Below the pieces are notes generated by a model that was given only the letters and a program-made list of their open reading frames with translations, was not told the DNA's origin and did not search any database. The position numbers and the translations under genes were made by a program. Positions 46,196 through 56,623 of a stretch of DNA of 64,000 bases are shown piece after piece. How positions within the stretch are numbered: the first letter of the stretch is position 1; every line of letters begins with the position of its first letter. The stretch covers positions 5,032,001 through 5,096,000 of the forward strand of contig OX365949.1 in assembly GCA_947247005.1 (NCBI GenBank). The letters run 5' to 3'. This DNA is from Spisula solida (taxonomy: Eukaryota; Mollusca; Bivalvia; Venerida; Mactridae).

Positions 46196-46990
46196 CAGTC
46201 AACTCTCGTTATCACGAATTTCACGGGACCGTGGAAATTACTTCGACATAACGAAAATTCGAGATAGAATTTTCGACATCGAAGTTGCAAGTTTTCTAGC
46301 TTCTGTCATTTTATGCCGCCATATTGCTACGTTCGTAAGAACGACATGTTCGTGTGAATTGCTTGTTTTGATATTTATGTACATGTATTCCTCCTCGAGA
46401 AAATGCATTTTATTCATTTTCGTTTGTGTACGTAGTGTTGTTTGCATTAATATATGATGATATGTTCTTATCAGTAAGTGTAGTGTATCACATGCTAATG
46501 TACGTGTACGATATTTCAACTTCAACTTCAATATTTTATTTGACTAAAACATATAAAATGTTTATTGCCAATGCAATAATAAATCGAGACAATTGTTCGA
46601 GATGACATGTTTATTGATGTTTGGACGTAACTCGAATATTTATAACATGTTTTACGTAAATTGTGCAAACAAATATTTGTTCAACAATGGAAGGCGCGAA
46701 AATTACAGGTAAATCGAAGATTTCAGACTGGCGAGGTGTGGAAAACATTGTACACTAGTCGAACACGATCAGACTTCGACTAGACTTCGAGATGAACAGT
46801 AGATTAACAGTGCAAATTAGTTAATTGAGACCAAATAAATAATTCGACATAACGAAAATTCGAGCCGAAACTTCGAGATAGGTCTCGAGATTTCATATAG
46901 ACAAAGAAGGAGAAAAATCGGGACTTGAAAAAAACATCGACATAACGGAAACTTCGATATAAGCGAGTTCGAGATAACGAGAGGTGACTG
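46196..46990. mobile_element. Pogo/Tigger-like non-autonomous element nested in the 2.45-kb element
   Basis: The left end CAGTCAACTCTCGTTATCAC is matched inverted at the right end by GAGATAACGAGAGGTGACTG. TA lies directly outside both ends (46194-46195, 46991-46992), as in the Tc1/mariner/pogo superfamily. Subterminal copies of CGACATAACG(A/G)AAA(A/C)TTCGA occur at about 46242, 46847 and 46939. Length is 795 bp with no transposase. It also holds a minus-strand LINE 3' tail at 46517-46595. Confidence 0.8.
46517..46595 (-). mobile_element. LINE 3' end fragment
   Basis: On the minus strand the text reads CAATAAACATTTTATATG..., then AAATAAAATATTGAAGTTGA plus AGTTG. This is an AATAAA signal followed by a GAAGTT tandem tail, the same design as the tails of the other LINEs in this window. 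Only the end is present. Confidence 0.55.
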
Positions 46991-47797
46991 TATAATAAAA
47001 AAAAATTATATATAGTAATATACTTTTCATTCTGACTATTTGAATTTCAACAAATTTATTATCGCAATAAATAGAAATAATAGAATAATACAAAAACTCA
47101 CCTAATTGGATGATAATAATAATTAATTAATATTAATCATTTGATGGTTTCAAATACTAGAGAGACTTATAAGGTGACATGATATGTCAAATATGGCATA
47201 TTATATCAATATTATGCATACTGTTCTTAACATAGTATGATACTGCTGGGAGCAATGTCTCATTGATCTCCCATCTAATGTAACGCAGCTTGGTGCTCTT
47301 CTTATCACATCACAAGGTATACTCCCCATATCGATTGTTCTTATATATGTACGCACCATTCTGTAAATAAACACAATATGTTAATTATATTTACTCCTGT
47401 TCATCTTGCCCCGGCCAGGGTGGTTCATCTTGCCCCATCACCACGAGGTAAACTTTTTGTACGACACCTCGATATTTAATAACGTGAACACCAACTTCAT
47501 GGTTTCATAAGAAAGAGCAAAGATAAAGGGTATATATGAAACATTTGAGTAGTATTTTATACAATATATCTTTTCAGCAGTAGATTTTGTTCAAAAAGTA
47601 AAAAGTTTACTTACATTACCACAAAATCGATAACCTTCGATAAAATTTGTTTCGTCGTTTATTTTGTATCATGCCTTTCCTCGAAGATGACGGGCGAGAT
47701 AACGAAATTTACGAAACTTCTAACAAATTACGTCATCAATTAAAAAAATTAGTGGTTCATCTTGCCCCGCGGTTCATCTTGCCCGGTCTCTCCTACT

Positions 47798-48261
47798 AAA
47801 TGTACTAAGGTGATCGAGCGGGTATTCCACTTATCGAACATTCCGGTACGTTCCTACTTGACCACGGAGCAGCAGCAGGCCTAATACTTCTCTTAAAAAT
47901 ACAAATGTAATGTCTATTATATGATGAAACGCCAATGGTGACACGAGAAACAATTAAAAATTATACGAAATAACTGTGTATATCAAATGGACGGGTTTAG
48001 CCACGATTTCAAAAACATATCTTCGGTTCTCCCAATGTGCCTTAAAATGACTTATAATGTTGAAAACATTAATTTTGTTAACGGCCAACGTTTTGACGGA
48101 CAGCCACATATTAGAGGCCTAGTCACTCCTCTCGGTTTATTTAATCATATTTAAATTCGTTTTGAAATAATTAAAATGACGAAAAACACGTATACGGGAA
48201 ACAACCATGGCAGCCAAATGCGAAATTATATTGTTATAAGTTGTTTCCCTTTTGGATTTAT
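47798..48261. other. No gene recognised
   Basis: AT-rich, nothing supported. Confidence 0.45.
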
Positions 48262-48737
48262 TATAGGTTAGAAACCACCAAATAAATGCTCTTTAGTTCA
48301 ATGTAAAGTTACAATAGTAGGCCCAAATCTTTTACATCATATAGTCTATGGCCAGCAGGAAGACATATCATTTTAATGAAGTACATTTGAGCTTCAAAAT
48401 AATGCAATAAAAAAGGGGGGTCATGTATCTTCTAAGAAAAATTGTATCCATTAAACTTGGTCTACCTATTTTTACACATGTCCGGACTGATTCAATCCGT
48501 GTTTTACCATATTCTACTTTCACTTTGGTATCAATGTAAGAATACCAAGATATTCCAGATTTTCCAGTTTCACTACCTAACATGCATATTTACAATGCGT
48601 TTAAACTCAATTTCATCACTCCAGTGCACACTTGTCAAGAAATATCCCCATTTACAGGCAAGCCAAAGTTTTGTAAGGACTACTTGAGTGTATCACCATT
48701 TGGCCCGCGTAGGCATTTGGTGGTTCTTTACCTATAG
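48262..48737. mobile_element. 475-bp MITE-like element (TATAGGTTAGAAACCACCAA)
   Basis: The left end TATAGGTTAGAAACCACCAA plus ATAAATGC is matched inverted by GCATTTGGTGGTTCTTTACC plus TATA at the right. A second copy of the family occurs inverted at 61613-61800, with a weaker match at about 54890-54960; there it is split by later insertions. Shared text includes AGCTTCAAAATAATGCAA-type, GGGGTCATGTATCTTCTAAG and TAGTTCAATGTAAAG. The 71- and 81-codon frames are not genes. Confidence 0.65.
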
Positions 48738-48966
48738 GTAAAATTTCAAATCAGGTAGCTAAACGGGGGGATTTACTGTACAAACTCTATGATTAAAGTA
48801 CATAAACATGCATAGCCTAAAAATACACATATGCACACAGTGATAACAACATATACAAATAAGTGAATTCGTTAGGCATCGTTAGGCAACATTTCACACA
48901 GCAAAATCATCTACAATGTTTTATTCGCTCGATAGCGCATAACGCAAACATCATAATCCATAATAC

Positions 48967-49863
48967 GGTGTCCCGTTAGAGCCATCGCTGCATAAAAAGA
49001 GGCCGAAACACGAAACAACGATAGTAAAAGGTCGATACTACGATAGTTATAACACGATAGTACGATAATGAAAACACGAAAGTACGATAGTGAGGTTAGT
49101 TCTTCTCCCAACCCCATATCTACAGGTTCCAACTCCCGTCCTGATCTCTGGGGGTTCCAACCTCCGCTCTCACTTCTAAGAGTTCAAATCCCAACCTCAC
49201 ATCTCCCACAGATACTTGCGGTCTGGACCCGATGCCCCCTCCCTCTACAAACCTTGGTACTATATTTTATGGTCCTCATTTTAGAGATCCATACACCAAT
49301 CACACAACCATTGTTAAACGTATTAGTGATATATCTTAATAAATAAATATATTCCTCTTTAGAGATACATTCGATTTATATAGTGTATGTGTCTGGATTA
49401 CCAATTATGATGATAAAAGTGTATATTCCGGTAACATAGTACGATAAGGAAAAGTCGATAGTACGATAGTGAAAACGCGATAGTACGATAGTGAAAAGTC
49501 GCTACTACGATAGTGATAACACGATAGTACGATAGTGAAAACGCAAAATGCCATCGACTAATCACTATCATACTTTCGTTGATTCGTGTTTTCATTATTG
49601 TACTCTCGTGTAATCACTACCGTACTATCGTTGATTCGTTATATCAGACTTTTTACTATCGTACTACGCGAGTTTAATATCGTACTATCGTACTTTCGTT
49701 GATTCGTGTTTTCACTATCGTACTATTGTGTTATCACTATTTCACTATCGTTGTTTCGTAATATCGACTTTTCACTAGCGTACTATTGCGTTTTTACTAT
49801 CGAATTTTCACCATCGTAATAGCAACATTTTTAGGTGTGCAGCGATGACCCTAACGGGACACC
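48967..49863. mobile_element. 900-bp TIR element with CGATAGTACGATAGT repeats
   Basis: The left end GGTGTCCCGTTAGAGCCATC plus GCTGCA is matched inverted by TGCAGCGATGACCCTAACGG plus GACACC at the right. Inside each end are many units of CGATAGTACGATAGTGAAAA. They are direct at 49010-49090 and 49440-49535 and inverted at 49560-49830, so the whole element can fold. The middle (49095-49390) is CT-rich and unrelated. No transposase was found; the target duplication is not clear. Confidence 0.75.
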
Positions 49864-50338
49864 TTAACATGAGGCCTTTACGACTGAGCTGTTTCGTGGA
49901 GCAGGTTATAGACTATTTATCTTACATTACATCGAGATCATTGTTTCACTGAGACAGTTGAAAGTGCGTGATAAAAAAATTCTCCCATATTTGCAAATGA
50001 GTTCTGACTTCGAGAAGAGATATCTATGTAATACAAGGAATATATGCACAAACCTAGTGTTTTGATAGACTCACTGTGTTTTGAACGTACCTGTTGTACA
50101 GAACCGAAACACACGAGGACTCTGAAATATTTTCGGTTGGATAAAGTTATTACAAGGTAGAGTAATACTAAACATTTTTATGGTAACAAATAGGACTTTT
50201 CAGGAAAATCGTGCTGGAAAGAAATGGTGCCCTAACTTTAGCAAATATTTTCGCAAAGTAGAGAAGTTTTCTGGCATTTTTTCTTGTTTTCTCAAAAATC
50301 TTTTTCACTTGTATGACATTTGTGTTCTAACGTTTCAA
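49864..50338. other. No gene recognised
   Basis: Nothing supported on either strand. Confidence 0.45.
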
Positions 50339-50339
50339 A

Positions 50340-50400
50340 AGCCGAATGATAAAGCGTCCGCTTTGGGTGAGAGGGTCCCGGGTTCAACCTAGGCTGCAGC
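50340..50400 (+). repeat. tRNA-derived relic
   Basis: GCCGAATGATAAAGCGTCCG (A-box region), then GGGTCCCGGGTTCAACCTAG (B box), at tRNA spacing. A SINE head or tRNA pseudogene; the acceptor stem is not intact. Confidence 0.45.
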
Positions 50401-50688
50401 ATACCAAATACGCACACTGTATCGGCCAAACGCTTCACTCCAGTTTAACGACGCCGGTCCGATTAACGTAATGCAAATTATCCGGCTAAAATTGCGAATT
50501 TCAATAAAAAACAGCAGGTGAGGGAAACATTTTTGTTCGTATAACATATTTCGTATCTTGAATTCTGACGACAGGAATACTCATACGGATATTACCAACG
50601 TTCATCATGCATGTCTGTTTGCTTTGTCCTGCATTAATACTTGCACGGGCGGTAATCACGTGACATCGTCTAGTATTTTAAACGAATA

Positions 50689-50708
50689 ATGGCGGATATT
50701 CAGCCTCG
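50689..50708 (+). CDS. Candidate first coding exon (MADIQPR-type start)
   Basis: AATAATGGCGGATATTCAGC plus CTCG is followed by a strong donor, GTAAGT, at 50709. The start has the form ATGGCGGA, common at starts of housekeeping genes with short 5' UTRs, and lies about 20 bp after a CACGTGACATCG promoter-like patch. Only six full codons plus two bases are seen. I could not identify the next exon, and a LINE tail begins 60 bp downstream. It may equally be chance. Confidence 0.25.
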
Positions 50709-50744
50709 GTAAGTTGTTATTTCATGTAAATGTGTCTTGTTTGT

Positions 50745-50801
50745 ATTTGTTATAATCTTCAATTCTATGGAGGAAATAAAGACATCTTATCTTATCTTAC
50801 C
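50745..50801 (+). mobile_element. LINE 3' end fragment
   Basis: TTCTATGGAGGAAATAAAGA is followed by a TCTTA tandem tail (ATCTTATCTTATCTTACC). It is an AATAAA signal plus short tandem tail, as at the ends of the other LINEs here. The upstream coding part is absent. Confidence 0.55.
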
Positions 50802-50826
50802 TATTTTTCTTGTTGTTATTTGTCGT

Positions 50827-51465
50827 ATATCCTTTCCGCTACCACGATTTTGGGGGTGGGGGGGGGGGGGGTTATGAGGAATTCATATGGTCCCTATACC
50901 CGTCCCTGAGACACTATTGACTTGCAGCACTGATAAAAACTCGATACATCCGGATGCTACACACCTACCCTAAACCGAAATTAGAAAAAAATGTCAATAT
51001 TTCGACTAAAGGTCACCGGAAATGACGATGTGACTGTGACCCTTGCGCGAAAAACTTCTTTTTTTTTTCTTTTTTTTTTTTTTTAGCTTGACAGGCCTAC
51101 TTTTTGGCCCCTTTAGGGCATTGTTCCTGACCCCTTTGTCTAGCCTTATATTCCTGCTATAGAAAAATAAACACGTTTTGGCGCTAAATGTTAATGCAAT
51201 TCCACAGGGAATCGTACCGCAATGGCGGGTAGGACCAGTAATTTCAGTTTTGTAAAATCTACGTTCAAAGCCCTCTTTAAAGGGGTCTAGCGGGCCCAAA
51301 AACCTGTGCACGACCCTGGGCTCGTAATATCCTGTAGTCTGGGATGCCTGTGTACCCATGACAGCAAAATTCCCGAATTTGGGCACTAAGGTCGAAAACT
51401 ACGGAAGGCCGAAATGGCCATCTCGGCGAGTCTGCATAAGTACGCTATGGTAGCGGAAAGGATAT
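50827..51465. mobile_element. 640-bp TIR element (ATATCCTTTCCGCTACCA)
   Basis: The left end ATATCCTTTCCGCTACCA is matched inverted by TGGTAGCGGAAAGGATAT at the right. It contains a poly-G run (50860-50872) and a T/C-rich run near 51057. It is homologous in inverse orientation to 8653-9166. The 126-codon minus frame (51006-51386) follows the repeat and ends in a poly-Lys run from the T tract; I do not regard it as a gene. Confidence 0.8.
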
Positions 51466-51744
51466 CATCTATGAGTCAATTTCAAAATTCGCAGGTTTTC
51501 TTGAAAAACGCTTGATAGCAATGTTTCAGATTTACCGAAAACTACTTCCAATTTTACAGTCAAGGGGAAGTAATTCTGGATAGAGATAGAGTGAATAAAA
51601 TTCATTTTTTCTGAATCTAAATTGAACTTTATATTCATCTGTGTTTTCTTTATTTCTGTCTCCATGATATGCACGGACACTTGTTCCCGAACGAAGAATA
51701 GGTACACATCGGCATTGTTCATTAATTAATCATATCTATCTTCT

Positions 51745-53125
51745 TTAACAGACTATTATCCATCTCTTACTTTCCTGCTGACTGGAAACAAGCGAACGTT
51801 ACCCCTGTGTACAAAAAATCCGACCCTTCCTATCCTATCAACTACAGACCTATCTCTCTGCTTAGCTGTATCGGGAAACTCATGGAGCGTTGTATTCACA
51901 AGCATATTTATAACTTTATCATACGCAACAAAATATTATCCCAATTCCAATCAGATTTTATTAAAGAAACAAACGTATATACATTTATAACGACATCTGC
52001 AAAGCCCTTGACGAAGGTAAAGATGTAAGGATGGTCTTTTGTGACATTTCCAAGGCATTTGATCGTGTGTGGCATCGTGGTCTCCTATCTAAACTCTCTT
52101 CCATTGGAATCAATGGTCAGCTTCTTCGGTGGTTCGAATCATATCTTTCTAACAGACTCCAACGCGTTGTCATACGTAACACTCAATCTGCCTGGAGTGC
52201 CATCTCAGCGGGAGTTCCACAAGGCTCAATACTCGGCCCCTTTTATTTTTAATATACATTAATGACATTGTTACCAAAGTGGATTCCGACATACGTCTCT
52301 TTGCCGACGACACAAGTTTATACTTGATCGTCGACACCCCGATAAGTACAGCCCTCGTACTTAATAATGACCTTGAACATATTCACTCATGGGCAACAGA
52401 TAAATAAATAAAACTGAATCTGTCCTGTTCTCTCGGAAAAGAAATAAACCCTTTCATCCTGAACTAAAGATGAACAACACTCTAATACATCAATTCAAAG
52501 AGCAACACTATCTGAGCGCAGGAAAAAACAAAAGTTAACCACCTTTTACAAAATGACACATATTCTAGTACCTGAATATCTCTCTAACCTCGTTCCTGAC
52601 CAGACACAAACTCGCTATCAACTTCGCAATAACAATAGCATACCAATCAAAAAAAGCAGAACACAACTTTACAAAGACTCATTCCTTCCCTCTGTCATTC
52701 GCGACTGGAACTCTCTTCCAGACGACATTAAACTTAGTCCCTCACTCAACAGCTTCAAAACCAAACAAAACGGTAATATCATTAAAACAAAACAATACTA
52801 TATCAACGGCCATAGAAAATCACAAGTTCTCCACACCAGATTGCGCCTCGGATGTAGCTCCCTGAACCACGACCTCTACCGAAAATCAATAGTCATCTCA
52901 CCACACTGTACATGTGGCGATATTGAAACCACCAGTCACTACCTTCTTTTTTGTCCTAACTACACTACACAGAGACTGTGAAACATTCTTAGCTAACCTA
53001 CCATGTCCAATCACATTCCAGAACCTAATCTATGGCTCAGACCACTTGACCTTTGACGAAAATACCAATATCTTCCATCTAATCCAACAATATATTGTCG
53101 CCACGCGACGTTTCGCGGCATAGTC
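51745..53125 (+). pseudogene. Decayed LINE reverse transcriptase with internal deletion
   Basis: RT fragments lie in successive frames. The first holds ADWKQANVTPVYKKSD and NYRPISLLSCIGKLMERCI (51770-51960). The second holds VFCDISKAFDRVWHRGL and AGVPQGSILGPF (52034-52248). Then come INDIV and RLFADDTSLYL (52258-52325; FADD box). The frame changes at about 52022 and 52245, and a stop occurs at about 52405. The thumb region is missing near 52490. Then comes a C-terminal part with SERRKKQKL, DWNSLPDDIK, VLHTRLRLGCSSLN and a CTCGDIETTSHYLLFCPNY Cys/His motif (52510-52978). A dead, 5'-truncated copy of a different LINE lineage from the one at 39.7 kb. Confidence 0.85.
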
Positions 53126-53848
53126 TCCCTGGCTAGATAGTATCCACAACTCTTGACGATTATTTTTGTTGTTAAGATAGATTTTAATAAGGTGCAGCAA
53201 CCAAACTTTTACACGAACACCATTTTTTCCTTCAATTTAATATTATTATATCTTATTCTATTAATTAAATATGCATTATACTTTAACTGTACGAACCAGC
53301 CATTATTTTCATCACCTCGGAAATGTATTAATATAAGTCTTATAATTACGAGACTTGTTTACAAATCCAATTTCTACCCAAATTTACCATAAAACTACCT
53401 GTTACTAATTATTGTATATGTACCTCTTATCTTTAACAATCGGTCTATGTAACACATAAAAAAATGCATAATTATGGAAATAAATATTGTTTAAACTAAC
53501 AATCTGAAAAACGCAGAAGGACATAGGGCATACCATTTGTTTTTGTTTATGACATCATTGTTTTATTGTGGCTGTAAAGGGTCTTATCAGATTGTCATAA
53601 AATGAAATGGATTGTTATGCCATATATCTTAGCTACAAATGCTGAACATTTCAGCAACATTTCATGCATATCGGCCGAGTTATGGGTAAATACATACATG
53701 CATAACTATAAGCTATGTAAGTGTTAGTGTTGCGTTTTCAAAGCCGCTCAGTGTATTTTCGTAGAAAAAGTAAATAAAATATATACAATTTTTAAAAAAC
53801 TTATTATCTCTTTAAATAGTATAAAACAATGAATTAAAAAATGAACTA
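53126..53848. other. LINE 3' UTR remnant, then no gene
   Basis: The first 350 bp are probably the 3' UTR of the decayed LINE; GGAAATAAATATTG near 53476 may mark its end. Nothing is supported to 53848. Confidence 0.45.
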
Positions 53849-53849
53849 A

Positions 53850-53925
53850 TTGGGGATTCGAACCACCGATTTCTGGGTTAGGACTTCTGAAAGTTGCTGA
53901 CTACACTAAATTGTAATTTGATTAG
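53850..53925 (-). repeat. tRNA-derived relic, minus strand
   Basis: On the minus strand TTTAGTGTAGTCAGCAACTT (A-box region) is followed by GGTGGTTCGAATCCCCAATT (a good B box). Length is near that of a tRNA, with weak stems. Confidence 0.45.
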
Positions 53926-54880
53926 AAACAGATACCTGTAAGAATCATATCATTAAATAATGACCTCCGAACGTAATAAATCATTGTCTACCCGCCCAAA
54001 TGGACTAGTCGGGTAGGTCATGGCTCCGGGTTCAAAATTGAAATATAGTATGTACATGATCACTTACAGTGTTGTCAAAGGGAAGTCAATCTTCCACTTT
54101 GGATAATCGACAATTATTAATTTGTTACATATTCTAGAAGAATTACGTAAAGAGCTACAATAATCACAAAGAAAATATGGGATATGCTTCGTTTCCTTAG
54201 AAATATGTGTAGCTCAATATTTTAACTTAAGTCAAAATATTTAAGTTTTCCCTTACTATGCTTTGAGATTACCAGCCTTTGTGTCAAGTGTCAATATATA
54301 CTCAGAAGAGCAATAAATTGTTATTTTATCCATGTTGTCTTAATGTTTTGACGCGCTGGCATAGATAAGAATGTGAATGTAGAACCAATTATGTTACTAT
54401 TCTTTTTGCTCTAGGTTCCTTTGTGATCAGCGTACTTTCCAGAGTAGCAGTATCCTTTGATGACGCTTCTGTATATTTGACATCGCAATCGAATTACCAG
54501 TAAATCAGGATTTGCGCACCTTTAAATATATTATCGCGTGAATGGCTGTACCGTCGCAACTTCCAATGAAACTGAAATATGTTAAATTAATGCGTTTATG
54601 TAAAATATGAACATATGTATGGTTATGTATGATATTAAATACGCGGTGTCATAACATCGGTTTGGACCCGATGGGTTCCGATAATTGAACAAAGAGACCA
54701 AAGAAAGAAGAGATATTATTATTTTAAAAATTGTTTTTACATAAATTTTCATAAGTGGTCCAAAGAGTCCTGAAAGAAACATTTGATTGACTGGAAATGG
54801 TGGTATGGATTGACAAGTCTGCTTTGAACTCATGAAATTGAGTTTAAAGTGATTGTGCACATGTATGTGATGTATTGAAA
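53926..54880. other. No gene recognised
   Basis: AT-rich; the 92-codon minus frame (54582-54860) has no recognisable domain. Confidence 0.4.
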
Positions 54881-55779
54881 CTGTTTAATTTTGAATTTGT
54901 GACATTTGTGACCTAAATATGGAAGTGAAAGTAGAGTAGGGGTTAACCGATCTGGGATCAATCCGCGCGACAGCGAAAATGTGTTCTCTACCTTTGATCA
55001 AAGGGATTCGACCCGATAAAATATCTTTCACATCTATACTATGAATACATAAGACAGGGGTCTTTCTTTATGACTGGCCCTCATATACCCAACTCAACAT
55101 TATGTCCAATATTTTAAACAAGCCGAATACAATCATTTAATTTGTACTGCACACTTCAAGACAATATAATATTATACATAAAAAATACAACTTTTATCAA
55201 TACACGCACACAATGTCGCCTGTGTCGAGCATAGAATGTTCACAAAATGCGTAAAACCCGGTTTGACGACATAACCCTGCACAGACAGAAACTAGAAAAC
55301 GGCCTTCGATAAAGAAGAGAAATCATTATTTACACACGATCTCAGGAAAGTAGTATGACGATTTGGTAGAGGAACATATTTGGATTAACTCACCGACACT
55401 CGTCCGTTTCTGTACAGCTTAGCTAGACGAAAGCAGCAATTCAACAACATTGACTGAAAACAATTCGCCGACTTTTGCCATTTTGACAGTGACAGCACGG
55501 CTTTTGTTACGAGTAATTTGATTGGCTGAAGAGTTGCATGGTATTACCCGAACACCAATCATTTTCTATATTGTCACATGATTCGTCACGTGATACTACA
55601 ATGGTCGAAATGAATGTAAATATTAGAAATTGAATATCAGTTCTCCCTGAACTCGGATTATCGTCTATTTAAGCGGAACAGAAACATATAGGTGGCGGTA
55701 AGTTGCAAAAAATATGTCCCACTATCAAATCGTCGTACTCATATCCTGAGATCGCGGTAAATAATGATTTCTCTTCTTT

Positions 55780-56111
55780 TGTAACATAACTCATACGCTA
55801 CCATGAGTTATGTAAGCTTGACTTGACAATTTTGTAGTTGGTCAATGTTAAGTATGATGATTTAGACAAGTTAGTGTGGCCTAGGGTCTTCTTGTTCATA
55901 ATATATTGAAACCTAATCATTACTTGCACTGAAAATGTCTGGACCATTTCCTGGTGTATTTTGCCTATATAAATGAGATTTTGTATTACTATGAAGGAGT
56001 TGAAATTGGAGCGCCGAGTGACGCTTGGAAGTTATGACTTGTATGTATACTGCAACTGAATAAACTGTAGAACTGAAACGGTGTCTTTGAGTCTTAGCCC
56101 ATTATGCTACA
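55780..56111 (+). repeat. 5' LTR
   Basis: It begins TGTAACATAAC and ends ATGCTACA (TG...CA). It contains a TATATAA box at 55966 and an AATAAA signal near 56061, as expected for promoter and polyadenylation. By eye it is the same as the 3' LTR. Confidence 0.92.
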
Positions 56112-56122
56112 AGACTAAATTT

Positions 56123-56140
56123 TGGTGTCGTGACCAGGAT
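56123..56140 (+). promoter_or_regulatory. Candidate primer binding site
   Basis: TGGTGTCGTGACCAGGAT starts 12 bases after the 5' LTR and begins with TGG, complementary to the CCA end of a tRNA. The tRNA cannot be named with confidence. Confidence 0.5.
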
Positions 56141-56236
56141 ACGCGAGTACGAACCTTATACGATCAGGAGAGAGGTGAGTGAATGTTTGTAAATTTCTAT
56201 TTGCTTGTTTTCGAGTATTAAATCTATTTTCGAATA

Positions 56237-56623
56237 ATGACCGATGCTGATATTCAGCGTATTTTCGAAAATTTGTCAGTTCAGTTAGGAAAAGTTTCAA
56301 ATGCTGTAGGAACTCAGTGCATTGGGCAACTAGTCCCTAAATTTAATGGCAATTCTAAGGAGTTCAAATTATGGGTTAAATCGATAGAGAAATACGCAGT
56401 TTTGGCGGGTTTAAATGATGAAAGAAAAAAACTGGTTTCATACCAGACTGCTACCGGACCGGTGTCCGATTTTATACATAAATATTTGAAAGAAAATCCT
56501 GCATGTACCTGGGATGTTTTTAAAACAGAAATTAATAGGTTTTTGGAAATGCAGGATAATGTAAACCGGTCATGGACTAAATGGATAGAAAATGTGATAC
56601 GTTATTTATTTAGACTACATTAG
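56237..56623 (+). pseudogene. Gag fragment of the LTR element (128 codons)
   Basis: The frame starts MTDADIQRIFENLSVQLGKV and contains LVPKFNGNSKEFKLWVKSIE. This has the form of the N-terminal capsid region of Ty3/Gypsy-type Gag ('F.G....W...IE'), followed by FIHKYLKENPACTWDVFKTE. Full Gag proteins are usually several hundred residues and end in zinc knuckles; here the frame stops soon after RFLEMQD. It sits 126 bases after the 5' LTR, the normal place for gag. It may still act as a packaging-related remnant, or be inert. Confidence 0.65.

Larger units (their letters stand above)
45347..47797. mobile_element. 2.45-kb TIR element (AGTAGGGGAGACCGGGGCAA)
   Basis: The left end AGTAGGGGAGACCGGGGCAA plus GATGAACCACC is matched inverted by the right end GGTTCATCTTGCCCGGTCTC plus TCCTACT. 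The core GGGGCAAGATGAACC recurs inside both ends: 45555 and 45581 (+), 45532 (-), 47402, 47424 and 47758 (-). These look like subterminal transposase-binding sites. No transposase is recognisable (a 70-codon minus frame at 45899-46111 is unexplained). It contains a pogo-like insertion. The target duplication is unclear. Confidence 0.75.

Noticed and set aside
51006..51386. 126-codon minus-strand frame
   Set aside because: It lies wholly within the 640-bp TIR element and ends in poly-Lys from a T tract. The homologous copy at 8.65 kb does not preserve it.
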